Below are positions 12,710-26,822 of a stretch of DNA of 64,000 bases, in pieces. The DNA is from Paramecium sonneborni (Eukaryota > Ciliophora > Oligohymenophorea > Peniculida > Parameciidae). Numbering within the stretch: the first letter of the stretch is position 1; the number at the start of each line of letters is the position of its first letter. The notes below the pieces were generated by a model. It was not told the DNA's origin. It did not search any database and saw only the letters and a program-made list of their open reading frames with translations. Location: positions 1 to 64,000 of the forward strand of contig CAJJDN010000044.1 in assembly GCA_905182985.1 (NCBI GenBank), read 5' to 3'. The position numbers and the translations under genes were made by a program.

Positions 12710-14311
12710 ATGAGTTATATGGAAATATTATCTATGCAAAAAAGCTTCCTTGATAAAAATGGGTATTTAAGTATTTAATATGATAGAATAAGTTTAGATG
12801 ATTATAGGAATACATTTATTCGAAAAACCTACACTCTTCTGCTTTTAGAATACATTGTAAATATAAATTTTTATTTCTAAGTGTTTTTGTGGAGTATCTT
12901 TATTAGGAAAATATATATATTAATATGAGAAATAATGGATTTTCTGGTGTCTTGTGATAATATGTCAACTATGTCATTTTTATTTTGAATATAGTGCTTC
13001 AGCGGCAGAAAATTAAAATAAAAAAATTTCTAATATTGTAGTAAGTGTAATTTACTTGTGTTGTGGAAGTTTTGCATTTTTATTTCTTTGGACACTCCTT
13101 GGTGTCAATTTTGGAGATTAATTATGGAGAATATATCTGCAAATAGGTGGTGTAATTTTATTACTCAATTTTTATGCAAACATGACCAATACACACTTTT
13201 AAGGAGAAGGTATAAATATATAATTGAATTTAGAATGTTGGTTAATTGTTTTAATAACCCCTATTACGATTGAATTAATATTAAATATATTTATTGGAAT
13301 ATATTCCCCATTATTCTAGACTTTTGTTACAATGATAATAACATGGTTAAGCTCATTTATGCTGTAAATTACATAAAAATAAAAATTGTAAAAAGAAGTA
13401 AATTTATATAAATAATTTAATATTTTAGTTTACTTTTGATGAAATTTAAGTGTTATGTTGTATATTGTTAGGTGTATAATTTTAGTTGTTAGTGAGTTTG
13501 ACTAAATCAATTATAAAAAATTAAAATTCCTAAAATGATCTCAGTATTGCTAGTTACGAAATTAAGTTAAAATATTTTAAATAAATATCTGCAACTTATT
13601 CAATTATAATCGTAATTTTACAAATTTCTTTAATGTATGGATGTGGATATGAACCTTAATGTTTTTCACACTTTTTAATTAAATACAATAACGAAGATTA
13701 CTCATTTTCTGCTTTATTTTGGGTGAGCTTATCTTTTTCTCTAATTTTATACCCTTTAATATTGATATTCCATCGAAGAATTAATTATGTATATCTAAAT
13801 TGATATCTAGATAATTAAATGGATTTTAGTTTTAATAGAAATTATTTTCTATTCCTTAATCCTAATAGGCATAACAAGTTTTATGGTATTGCAAGATAAA
13901 GTAACTAATGATAATTTTGAAATGAACCAAACTTAATTAAGTGAATATCTATTATGCATTGCACTTAGTATGTTTACCGGAATTGGAATTGGTTTAGAAG
14001 CATATTCGTTTATTAAAAAAGAAAATATTGAAAATAAAAAAGCATTCCTTTTTATGATGATTTGCCCAATTATCATTTTCATAAGTTAGATTTAATTTTC
14101 TATAATACAATTTGAAGCTCTAGTCATTGCTTATATCATAGGAATATTAGTTATTTTTGTTGCTTATTCTGTTGTGGTGTTACTTGAAATAAATTGGTAA
14201 TTAAATAAAGACAGCATAGATATTAATGCTAAAGAATATTAATTAGGAGCTATGCTTATTTATTAACCAATTTAAACCATTATTGCAAGAATATGTACAT
14301 TGTTTATATGA
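12710..14311 (+). CDS. Tandem (two-module) TMBIM / Bax-inhibitor-1-like membrane protein
   Basis: Four short introns (22-31 nt) link a ~480 aa protein with about 14 hydrophobic segments. The first module carries FIRKTYTLLLLEY, resembling the FIRKVY start of TMBIM/Lifeguard proteins, then FEYSASAAE, GGVILLLNFYANM and a closing segment FDEIQVLCCILLG. A second, similar-sized module follows after a loop (KSIIKNQNS...), with its own helices (GIGIGLEAYSF, QLGAMLIYQPIQ). TMBIM proteins are ER/Golgi calcium-leak and stress-response proteins of about 250-300 aa with a single module, so this gene looks like an internal duplication. The module join depends on a 31-nt intron near 13402-13432. Confidence 0.72.
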
Positions 14312-14391
14312 TTCAAATATTTGTATAAGTGGAAATAATTAAGTTAAATATTTTTATATAAATATATTAAATATATTTTGAATTTGTATCA

Positions 14392-15910
14392 TCATTATTC
14401 TTAAATTTCTTAATCTTATTGATCATCTTTGTGATCAGACAGATTTTCATTTTCAAATTATTCTTCTTCCTAATCTTAATTAAATTCATCTTCATAATTT
14501 TCTTCTTGGTAATTATCTTCATATTCTTAGGATTCTTTTTACATATTCTATTTATTTTCCTCCTCTTTTTTTTAATCTTTTTCTTGATTCAAATTTTCTT
14601 ATTTTTCTAATTGATTTTCATTATTTAATTTTTTAGAATCTTTTAAAGGGTCAGTCTATTTCTACTCCTTTTTTTCTTAAACATTTATTTTTTATTGATT
14701 ATTATTTTTTTGATTGGTACTTCTGTTTGTATCTGTCATTTTTGTAGTACCAAAATCTTTCTATTTAGCTGTTTAAGTGGAACTCAAAAATTTTGTTCTG
14801 CTACTAATATGATTATTATTTTATGAATCAAAATGAGATGAATTAGTTTGTTTAAATGATTATAGTCCTGTTGTTTTTTGTATTTAAAAGTCTTATTATT
14901 AACCAATAGAAATTAAGTTTTTTGATTAATACAATCTTTCCATTTATTTTTATTAATCCTAATAATTTGGTTTTTCAATATAAGGGAAGAAATTTTCACT
15001 ATCTCTATAGATTTTCTCTCTACTATTATATTTAAGATTACTTATTTATTTTAATTTTAAGAATAGCAGGAATTTAAGCATAAGGACTTTCTAATTATTT
15101 CTTTGTTAATTTTGGTACACTATAAGATTTCATTGAAGTAGAGATAGTTGTCAATGAGTTATGATATAACTTAATGCTTAGGTTTTATGCCTAACTTAAA
15201 TCTTATTTTAGATTTTAAGCAATTTATTATGAGCTATGTAATTTTCTATATTTTAGGCAAAAAAAAGTTACCTTAATAATTATTATTCTTCATCTTATAG
15301 CTTTTATTAATATTTTAATTGTTATTCTAATTTTTATGACAATTGAGCTTTATATTATTATTATTCAGCCCTAATTTTTTCAATTTTTTCGTTTTTCTTG
15401 TATTCAAGATCTTATTTCAATTAAAATTCCCATTCTGAAATCTAAAGTATACTTGAATAAGAAACTTACCTTGCTAAATTATAATTGTTTATTATATAAC
15501 TCCTGATCTTTTAGTTTTTAAAGTTGATATTATAAGAGCTGGGAGTTTTTTTTTTAAGTAAGGGTTCTAATTAGTTTATCTTCGGATAATTATTATTTTT
15601 ATCTCATGGTCTCATCAACTTATGTTTACCTAATCAAACGAATACGATTATGATTAGCATCTTTTAAGTTTTAAGATTATTCAAGTTATTTCAAAAACTA
15701 AAATTATTATCATAAATAAACTACATCTCTTTGATCAATAAAAGTACTTTCTTTAGTTTCCAAAATTTTGCTAACTTTCTACTAAATTATATGATTATTC
15801 GATTCTTGCAATTTTAACTATTATTTTAATTAAACAAGCCTATTTTCTAACTAAGAAAGTTCTTAATTCTTTTATTACAATGACTTAATTTATTGAGCTA
15901 AAGATTCCAT
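14392..15910 (-). CDS. Glutamine-rich coiled-coil protein with acidic tail
   Basis: The ATG at 15910-15908 starts MESLAQQIKSLQQKNQEL, and heptad-like helices (Q, L, K, E) run for about 250 residues through three short introns (24-28 nt). A serine/asparagine-rich linker follows, then a glutamate/aspartate-rich C-terminus. The stop is TGA 14394-14392. No catalytic motif was seen. The length and pattern fit a cytoskeletal or basal-body scaffold, but nothing specific supports that. It lies 96 bp downstream of the kinase gene on the same strand. Confidence 0.72.
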
Positions 15911-16006
15911 TATCCACAAAAAAGGCCACTTATAAAAATTTCTTTATAAAAAATAATAATATAAAAAGAAATGATTCTCGGATGAACAGTAGAATACAAA
16001 TAATCA

Positions 16007-17381
16007 TCATATTATTTTCAAAGGAGTATTTCTTTCATTACTCATTTATAAAAAAGAAAATCTTTTCTCCAGGCCAAGTTTTGTTGGAGAATGTATTTAA
16101 TCCTACATCACTAAAGTAGTATCATCTTCATATTTTATCATATTCATTGAAAACATAGCAACAGCGTTTAATTTCTAATTAGTGAAATAAGGATGATTTA
16201 GTAATTCCTTTGCACTAGGACGATGTTAAGGATTAGTTTTTAGCATTTAAAACCTTTTAATAATAATAGATTTTACATAAAATCTTTCTATTCAATATTT
16301 AATACATTATATTTAACATCTTCTGGATTAATATTACATTCCTTGTTAAGTTTGAGTAATTCTAAATGTCCTTTACCAGGAAAAACACCTTCTCCTAATA
16401 AAAGTAAATGGAATATAGCTCCACAACTAAAGATATCACAAATTCTACTATATTCTTTATCTTTTTCAACTAAATTGGCAACTTTACTCTAATTAAAAAT
16501 GTATTTTACCTTCTGGAGCAACATATCCTGGAGTTCCACATTTTGGATAAAGATAAGGAATATCATTTTAGATAGCTGCAAGTCCAAAATCTCCTATTTT
16601 CAATGTTTTAAAATCTTATGGCTTTTAAAATAATATATTTTCTGGTTTTAAATCTCTATGCATTATACCTTTACTATGAATATAATCAACTGCTAAAAGA
16701 AGGTGATACATTATCTCAAAAATAATTTTTAAATATTTACAATTTTAACATCTGAATCTTCAATCATTTAATTACGTTTTGTTAATTCTGTTTATAAATT
16801 CTACCCCTCGCATAAGTCCAAAATTAAATTTATACTATTATCACCATCATAAACCTCATGTAAATTAACAATTTATGCATGCGGACTTAAAATCCTCATT
16901 ATTTCTATCTCATTCATTACTGCCTTTAATCCTTTATCAATTTTATCTAGCTTTTTTTTCTCTATACATTTTCCAGCAAATTTCAAATTTGTAAAAATGT
17001 TTCTCAATTAAAAAACTACTGCATAATTACCTTCTCCCAAAACCTGCTAAGTTTCATATTCATCCTCAAAACAACTCTATTGAACAAATTTTGATAATAT
17101 CTTTTTTAAAGCTATTAACATCTCAAAATCTGCATAATAATTCATTTATTCCTTATTAGTGATTAAAGTAATGCTTTTTAAGAATGTTTTGAATGTTTTT
17201 TAATTTATTGAATAGTTCCATTTTACTCTTATTAAATTTTCAAACATAATTACTCTTGCAGGATTACCTTTGCTTTAGTTTTTATTAATAACTAAGCGAT
17301 CTTCAAAAACATATAGAAATCTATTTTCTTTTCCTATTAATATTTTTTTCTTTGTTTTACACTAAAAGAGGCACTATTCAT
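16007..17381 (-). CDS. Serine/threonine protein kinase, CAMK-like, with N-terminal PH-like region
   Basis: The start ATG 17381-17379 ([13 protein letters not shown]) opens about 130 residues resembling a PH-type fold, then a full kinase domain. It has a glycine loop in [10 protein letters not shown], a catalytic loop [17 protein letters not shown], and an activation segment ending [12 protein letters not shown] terminal motif ([17 protein letters not shown]) covers subdomain XI. Introns of 26, 28 and 23 nt are needed around 16720, 16510 and 16260. All catalytic residues are present. A short tail follows and the gene stops at TGA 16009-16007. Ciliates have large expanded families of such kinases, so substrate cannot be inferred. 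Confidence 0.87.
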
Positions 17382-17597
17382 AATCAATACTCTGTTATTT
17401 CATAATTATTAATACTCATTATACAAAATATGATTCATTATTAATCGTAATTATCATCATCAGATTGACGTAAGTATCAAATCGAAGAGATTGAATATAT
17501 ATTTGATTTTATAAGTAATTTTTAAGGTTGATGCTATTTTAAGAAATATGAAATCATTATAAATAATTGTATTATATTTAAATGTGATTATAATTTT

Positions 17598-20252
17598 ATG
17601 ATAAAATTTAGATTTTGTAAATTTGCTTAAATCAATAACATTACATCAATAAAAAGTAGAATAGGAGGTAGTTCAAAAACTCCAGAGTATGATTTATATC
17701 GCTCATATTATAATAAAACAATAGAAGATGTAAAGGAATAACCTGGAGTGACAATTGTAAGAAATGTAAATGAAGCTAAAAGAGTTATAGAAATATTAAA
17801 AAAATACAAAAAATAACCTCATGCTTGGGATACAGAAACAATAGACATAGATGTCAAAAGTGAGAATCCAATAAATAGAGGTAAATTGATTTGTGCAAGT
17901 GCATTTGCCGGTCCTGAAGTAAATTTTGGAAATGGCCCAAGATTATTCATTGATAATTTTGCTTAAAATAGTGATATAATAATGTTGTTTAAGGATTATT
18001 TTGAGGATGAAAAGATATTAAAAATATGGCATAATTATGGTTTTGATAGACACATATTTGGCAATCATGGTATAAATGTTTAAGGATTTTTTGGAGATAC
18101 TATGCATATGGCTAGATTATTGGATCCATCAAAATAACCACAAGAATATAGTTTAGCAAAGTTATCAATAGCTTACGAAGAAGAAATAAAATTAGTAAAA
18201 ACTAAAAGATTAGAATGTTTATTATAAAAACCAAATCTAACTGAAGAAGAGAAATAAAGTCTCTAAATATTTAAGGATCATTTACTTGATATAAATCTGA
18301 AGACAAGTATGAAGTAAATTTTTGGATAAAATAAAGAATTAAAAAATGGCTAAGTTAGCAAATTAAAAGTATATCCAAAGATTTTATAAATGCATTGCTT
18401 ACCTTAATATATAAATTAATGGATTGAATATTCTACTTTAGATTCAGAAATAACATATTTTTTATGTCTTACTTTAAAATATTTGTTGAATAAAACAAAA
18501 ATCTTTTATAATTCAAAACCAACAGATTCTGATTATAATACTAAAAAAAATGAGTTTGGTATAAATTGCTTAGGTGATATCTATAGTAAATATTGGAATT
18601 CTTTAGGTGAAATATTGACAGAATTAGAAAGAGAAGGAATGTAAGTAGACCTTGATCATGTGAATAATATTAAAATCTAAGCTGAATAAGATATGAAACA
18701 ATACGAATAAAATTTCATTAAATGGGTATAAACTACTTAAGAAGGAGATGTCTCATAATTTAATTGTAGTAGTACCTAATAATTATAATAATTATTCTTT
18801 GCTCCTTGTAAAAAGTAGTAAGTTAAGAAAACCAGTTAGACAATAAAAGAAGAAGAAGAGGAAGATGAATATCTTTCAGATGGAAGAAAAAAATCAATTC
18901 GCAAAGAAGTTGAAGAATTACCAGACATAAAGGGATTTTAAATTGATAATATACATCAAATTGTTAAGGAAAATTAGAGATCTCCTTTAAAATATACTGA
19001 AATGTATATTAAAGGTTTAGGAATAGCCCCTTTAAGTTACACTCCTAGTGGAATGCCATAAGCAGATTATAATGCTTTAAAATAATTAGCTGGTGATGTA
19101 GAAAAGTAATAATACGGATTAATTTATTAACACTTTGCAAGTAAAGGAGATCCTTAAAAGGGGATTGATGCATGTGTTGCAATTAATGATTTGTTAGAAC
19201 TAAAAAGCATAGAAGTTTTATTACACACTTTTATTATTCCATTAATTGAACTAACAGATACTAGTGGTCGAGTTCATACTAGTATTAATATTAATACAGA
19301 AACTGGTAGATTAAGTTCAAGAAATCCAAATTTATTGAATTAGCCTGCATTAGAGAAAGATAGATATAAAATAAGAAAATCTTTTGTTGCAAAATAAGGA
19401 TGTAAATTAATAGTCGCTGATTATGGTTAATTAGAATTGAGAGTATTAGCACATATGACGAAATGTAAAGCTATGATTGATGCATTTTTGAAGGGTGGAG
19501 ATTTTCACTCTAGAACTGTTATTGTAATTATATTAATAATAACCATTTAAGACTATGTTTCCTAGTATCTAATAAGAAATTGAAAAAGGAGAATTATTAA
19601 TTGAATGGGATAAATCAAAAGGAAAAGCACCAGCTCCATTAGTAAAGGATAAATATGCTGCTGAAAGAAGAAAAGCAAAAGTGTTGAATTTTTCAATTGC
19701 ATATGGTAAAACAGCAACAGGATTTGCAAAAGATTGGCAATGTGATATTAAGGAAGCTCAAAAAACAATAGATGCATGGTTTGCTTAGAGAAAAGAAGTG
19801 GTATTAAATTTATATATTTTAGGAATAATGGTAATATAATGTTAGAATGATTGCAAAAAGCTAATTTTTCACACAAACTCTTTTAGGACGATATAGATAT
19901 TTGGAAAAATATTTTGAATAGTAAACTAGGTCATATATTAATCATGGATTAAGAGCTGCAATAAATACTCCTATTTAAGGAGGAGCAGCTGATATTGTTA
20001 TAGCAGCAATGGTTAAAATATATAAAAATTAGACATTGAAGGATTTAGGTTATAAATTACTTTTATAAGTTCACGATGAATTAATTTTAGTATCTAATTT
20101 ATTTAAATATATGATAGGAAGGTCCTGAAGAAAATGCTTAAGCAGCTTTAAAGATTGTTAAAGAACTGATGGAAAATCCTTTTGAAATTTAATTAGAATT
20201 ACCTTTAGAAGTTGATGCTAAAATTGGAAATAATTGGTATGAATGTAAATGA
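17598..20252 (+). CDS. Family A DNA polymerase, plant/protist organellar type (probable mitochondrial replicase)
   Basis: The gene encodes about 860 aa with a basic, hydrophobic leader (MIKFRFCKFAQIN...) that suits mitochondrial import. A 3'-5' exonuclease domain is visible (WDTETIDID, then WHNYGFDRHIF, then DTMHMARLLD). The polymerase domain follows with motif A (VADYGQLELRVLAHM), motif B (RRKAKVLNFSIAYGKT) and motif C (LLQVHDELIL). Three introns of 28, 22 and 28 nt interrupt the polymerase domain at about 19510, 19800 and 20090. An acidic insert (EEEEEDEYLSDG) sits between the domains. The combination matches POP-type organellar polymerases rather than Pol theta, because no helicase is present. 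The stop is TGA 20250-20252. Confidence 0.88.
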
Positions 20253-20410
20253 AGTTATTTATATGTTTTAAATAGATATTTAAAATTATATAAAGTTAAA
20301 TTTAATGATTAATGATGAATCACTCATTAACTAAAATTGAAATCTGCTTCTTAAATAAACATTTTATATTATAAATATTTTATATCATAAATATTTTTTT
20401 TGTTGAACAA

Positions 20411-22497
<2,087 letters not shown>

Positions 22498-22508
22498 ATA
22501 TATATAAT

Positions 22509-23423
22509 TCACAAATTCTAAATTTTTTATGTTATCTAATTGATTTGTTTATCATAGTTCTTTTATTTCTAATTATTCATTTTCTATTATATATCAACAA
22601 GAGTAACATTCATATATTCTTTTTTGGCGTTTGTAATTATTTCATTGATATTTTCAAATCCTTATCCAGTTAATGATGAAACCTCTAGAACTGTAAAGTT
22701 ATTATAAAACTCTTCCAAAGTCAATACCATTTATTTACTCAAAGTGGATAAATAGTTGTCTTTATTTTTTAAAGCCTGAGTAAATGAATCATAATCTCTA
22801 AGCCATTCTAAAGGCTTTTTAGAATCAGCCACATCACATTTATTAAAGACTATAACCATAGGTAATTTAAATTTGTAGAAGATACTACAACTAAACAGTA
22901 AATTGCTCATAAAACTATTAGGATTTTAACATCTAGCAATATCTATCACATAAAATAACACAGTAGGCATAGACATAGAAAATGTTTAAGAAATTAAATT
23001 TCCAGATGCTGACCAAGTGAATACTTCAATTTAGCCTGGAGTGTCAATAATTTATATATTGGAATCAGATTTTTCAATTTTTTCAATTAATTAGTTTAAT
23101 TGAAGCGAGTAAAGATTAAGCGCTGTCATGATTGCACCATTAGGACCAAGTTTATTCCTAAATTTATACAAAAAGATTTATACTTAGTCATTAACTCTTT
23201 ATAGTTAATTGATTTGCGAATATCTTCTTCAGGTTCATAAGGTAATGAATAAACAGCAGGATCAAGATTAATTAATGTAGGCTTTTCATTTTATAATTGT
23301 TTGCTTAATTGCTAACATTTATGGTTGATTTCTAACCTAAACAAATGTAGTTTTGCCTGTTCCTGCCATTCCTATTATAAGTATAGCAATCTTATTTTCT
23401 TTGATCTAAAATTCGATGTCCAT
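22509..23423 (-). CDS. GPN1: GPN-loop GTPase 1 (XAB1/NPA3), RNA polymerase II assembly factor
   Basis: The protein starts MDIEFQIKENKIAILIIG and goes straight into the P-loop GMAGTGKTTFVQ. The diagnostic GPN motif appears in KLGPNGAIMTALNL, followed by IDTPGQIEVFTWSASG and the NKCD guanine-specificity motif. Introns of 25 nt (after the P-loop) and 26 nt (just before GPN) restore the frame. The family assembles and imports RNA polymerase II. The start is forced: no other methionine precedes the first beta strand. The tail is K/Q-rich and stops at TGA 22511-22509, 11 bp from the convergent Aurora gene. Confidence 0.92.
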
Positions 23424-23430
23424 AAATTAA
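23424..23430. promoter_or_regulatory. Seven-base divergent intergenic region (GPN1 / isoaspartyl methyltransferase)
   Basis: Only seven A/T bases separate the start codons of two divergent, well-recognised genes. Any promoter must therefore lie within the coding sequences, and both 5' UTRs must be extremely short or overlap the neighbouring gene. Confidence 0.7.
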
Positions 23431-24147
23431 ATGAATAATAAACTAGAAAAATTAGTGCAAAATTTATTTAAAGAAGGAGTTATTAGATCTGAAATTGTGA
23501 AATAGGTTTTCTTGTCTGTAGATCGTATATAATTTGTAGATGAATCAGATAAAATGTATGCATATGAAGATTATCCTTTATAAATTGGTTTTAATGCTAC
23601 AATATCAGCTCCTCATATGCATGCTTATTCTTTAGTATATTATAATTTAATATAGGAATTACTTAAAGATCATCTATAAAATGGAGTAAGAGCCCTTGAT
23701 ATTGGTTCAGGCAGTGGATATTTATGTGCTGCAATGTTTTTAATGATGAAATCATAATAATCGAAAGTAATTGGAGTGGAACATGTTCCAGAGTTAGTTG
23801 AAAAATCTCTTAAAAATTTAAACATGTAAATTGAAATTACAATTCATAGCTCCTATAATTAATAGTTAAAGGATAAGCAGATTTAAATTATAAAAGGAGA
23901 TGGAAGATTAGGATATGAATAAGAAGGTCCTTATCAAGCAATACATGTTGGTGCAGCAGCAGAAACTATACCTTAAAAATTGTTAGATTAATTGGATAAA
24001 GGAGGCAGAATGGTCATTCCAGTTGGAAAAGGAAATCAAGTTTTCTAAGTTATCGATAAAGATGCAAATGGAAAACTTAATATCTAAAATGTCTTAGGAG
24101 TTAGATATGTTCCTTTAACAGATTTAAAAAAATAATTGAATAATTGA
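23431..24147 (+). CDS. PCMT1: Protein-L-isoaspartate O-methyltransferase (protein repair)
   Basis: The enzyme methylates abnormal L-isoaspartyl residues in ageing proteins using SAM. It is a single-exon frame of 238 aa, normal for the family. Landmarks are the N-terminal helix VIRSEIVKQVFLSVDR, the substrate segment TISAPHMHAY, and the SAM motif I ALDIGSGSGYL. Later come GDGRLGYEQEGPY and IHVGAAAETIPQKLLDQL, then MVIPVG. The start at 23431 is required because the conserved N-terminal helix begins within 15 residues of it. The stop is TGA 24145-24147. Confidence 0.93.
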
Positions 24148-24250
24148 TATATAATAAAATCGACATATAATATTCAAAGTTAAAAATTGTAAATGAACTG
24201 AATAAATTATTATCAAATATTTTAAAAATATATGATAATTGTTTAGCATG

Positions 24251-24956
24251 ATTAGTAAACTAAAATAAGGAAATTATTAGAAGGAGCTTATGGTAAGATT
24301 TATCCGTGTAAGTTGGAAAAAATCTATGCGCAATAGAATTTTTGAATGGATTAAAAAGGATTTGAGATAGTTGACACTAAAATGTTAATGCATAGAGATT
24401 TTAAGCCTGAAAATGTTTTAATTACAAAAGATGGAATTTTTAAAATTACAAACTTTGGTTTTAGCTAGATTATGGGAAGATATACTGGTTTAGCTAGATT
24501 ATGGAAAGATAAACATATGAAAACTTAAACATGTACTATGTAATATAGATTTTCCGAACTCTATTTCAATTCACAAAAATATTATCTTGCTCTTGATTTT
24601 GGAAAATAGAAAGTGTATTTTCTGAATTACACCTTAAATAGCCTCTATTTTTAGATGATAGTGAAATGAAAATATTATCGAATATGATTAACATATTTGG
24701 TAATCCTAATGAATATAATTGTCCTAGTTACCTGCCTTAAATTGTTTAATTCGAAAAAAGATAACCAAAAAATTTATCTAAAGAAATACTAAAAATAAAT
24801 GGTGATGAAATAGATTCCTTATAAAAAATGTTATAATATGATCCAAATACAAAAATTAGTGTAAAGGATGCATTAAAACATCGATATATTACTTCTATCA
24901 AAAAGCGAAATTTATCAAAAAAAGTTATGTAAATTATACAAAATAAATTTAAATGA
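24251..24956 (+). pseudogene. Decayed CDK-like protein kinase
   Basis: Kinase motifs appear in order but broken. EGAYGKIY (glycine loop) is followed almost at once by HRDFKPENVLI, so the whole C-helix to hinge region is missing. DFG has become NFG (ITNFGFS). A frame change, equivalent to one missing T in the segment encoding LALDF before WKIESVFSEL, breaks the link to the CDK-like C-lobe (PLFLDDSEMKIL, FGNPNEYNCPSYLP, LQYDPNTKISVKDAL). The last frame ends at TGA 24954-24956. Loss of the N-lobe, the DFG aspartate and the frame makes an active kinase unlikely. The 3' part is repeated at 25693-26087 because of the duplication. Confidence 0.75.
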
Positions 24957-25691
24957 TATTTCTACACATTTAAAAAAAAGTCATCATTTTTTATCAATAA
25001 CATCATCCTCAAAATTTTAAAATTTAATATTGTATTTATCTTTAAAAGATTTCTAAATTTGTTCAGCCAATTTTATTGCTTTGATTTTGCTTTCATATTT
25101 TAAAGTATATTTTGTTGAATTTGCTTAAAACCAAGATTTTCTAACAGGTGTATGAAGCTTAAAATCTAGTAGCTTAGAATCAGCATTATATTTTATTGAT
25201 TTAATTTTGTAAATCATTATCTTATCACAATGTATAGATGAATGAGACTAAATTTATTAATTTAAAATATTACTAAAACATAAACAATTCTTGAGTCTGT
25301 CAGCACAATCTATGCTTCCTACTTTTTTTTATCTCCATCAGATATATTAAGTTGATCAAAGAAGATAATACTTTCTCCATCAATAACTTTCAATTTATAT
25401 CTCCTTATAATATCAGTTCCAATTGCATGCTTAAAATTGAAAGGTATCAATTAATTGTTATCTCCAAAGATTCTTGGTGGTCTATATCGAGTATCCATAA
25501 TATGTTCTTCATATATTGCTGTATTCTTTATGCCTTCAATAATGGTGATTAATAAATCGTATATTCCTACAGTAGGCTTAATAATAATTCCCATAATTCC
25601 TTAATAAATTCCGAGCAAAAAACCTAAGAATCCACCATCATTAATTCCAGTTATTGGTCTTTCTAAAACTCCTATAATAGTTTAAAATAAA
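24562..25691. repeat. Exact 1,130 bp direct duplication, copy 1 (left of N at 25692)
   Basis: This block reappears at 25693-26822 with no difference I can see. The copies are separated by a single N. Copy 1 holds the 3' end of the decayed kinase and the 3' end of the VPS13 gene. The pattern looks like two overlapping contigs joined end to end rather than merged. Confidence 0.85.
24984..25691 (-). pseudogene. Duplicate 3' fragment of the VPS13 gene
   Basis: Inside duplication copy 1 this segment repeats the last ~230 codons of VPS13, including the 26-nt intron and TGA. It is cut off at the N, so it lacks the rest of the gene. It is most likely an assembly duplicate, not a separate locus. Confidence 0.75.
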
Positions 25692-25692
25692 N
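25692..25692. other. Single-N assembly junction
   Basis: One ambiguous base sits exactly between two identical 1,130 bp blocks, marking a scaffold join. Confidence 0.9.
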
Positions 25693-26822
25693 TATTTCAA
25701 TTCACAAAAATATTATCTTGCTCTTGATTTTGGAAAATAGAAAGTGTATTTTCTGAATTACACCTTAAATAGCCTCTATTTTTAGATGATAGTGAAATGA
25801 AAATATTATCGAATATGATTAACATATTTGGTAATCCTAATGAATATAATTGTCCTAGTTACCTGCCTTAAATTGTTTAATTCGAAAAAAGATAACCAAA
25901 AAATTTATCTAAAGAAATACTAAAAATAAATGGTGATGAAATAGATTCCTTATAAAAAATGTTATAATATGATCCAAATACAAAAATTAGTGTAAAGGAT
26001 GCATTAAAACATCGATATATTACTTCTATCAAAAAGCGAAATTTATCAAAAAAAGTTATGTAAATTATACAAAATAAATTTAAATGATATTTCTACACAT
26101 TTAAAAAAAAGTCATCATTTTTTATCAATAACATCATCCTCAAAATTTTAAAATTTAATATTGTATTTATCTTTAAAAGATTTCTAAATTTGTTCAGCCA
26201 ATTTTATTGCTTTGATTTTGCTTTCATATTTTAAAGTATATTTTGTTGAATTTGCTTAAAACCAAGATTTTCTAACAGGTGTATGAAGCTTAAAATCTAG
26301 TAGCTTAGAATCAGCATTATATTTTATTGATTTAATTTTGTAAATCATTATCTTATCACAATGTATAGATGAATGAGACTAAATTTATTAATTTAAAATA
26401 TTACTAAAACATAAACAATTCTTGAGTCTGTCAGCACAATCTATGCTTCCTACTTTTTTTTATCTCCATCAGATATATTAAGTTGATCAAAGAAGATAAT
26501 ACTTTCTCCATCAATAACTTTCAATTTATATCTCCTTATAATATCAGTTCCAATTGCATGCTTAAAATTGAAAGGTATCAATTAATTGTTATCTCCAAAG
26601 ATTCTTGGTGGTCTATATCGAGTATCCATAATATGTTCTTCATATATTGCTGTATTCTTTATGCCTTCAATAATGGTGATTAATAAATCGTATATTCCTA
26701 CAGTAGGCTTAATAATAATTCCCATAATTCCTTAATAAATTCCGAGCAAAAAACCTAAGAATCCACCATCATTAATTCCAGTTATTGGTCTTTCTAAAAC
26801 TCCTATAATAGTTTAAAATAAA
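25693..26822. repeat. Exact 1,130 bp direct duplication, copy 2 (right of N)
   Basis: This is the partner of 24562-25691. It contains a second copy of the decayed kinase tail (25693-26087, plus strand) and the VPS13 3' end, which here is continuous with the rest of VPS13. Confidence 0.85.

Noticed and set aside
14419..14610. Hydrophobic plus-strand frame rich in F, I and L
   Set aside because: This is the antisense shadow of the acidic/glutamine-rich C-terminus of the minus-strand coiled-coil gene; poly-E/Q codons reversed read as F/I/L.
25352..25552. 66-codon plus-strand frame, repeated at 26483-26683
   Set aside because: It is antisense to the VPS13 C-terminal coding sequence and is repeated only because of the assembly duplication.
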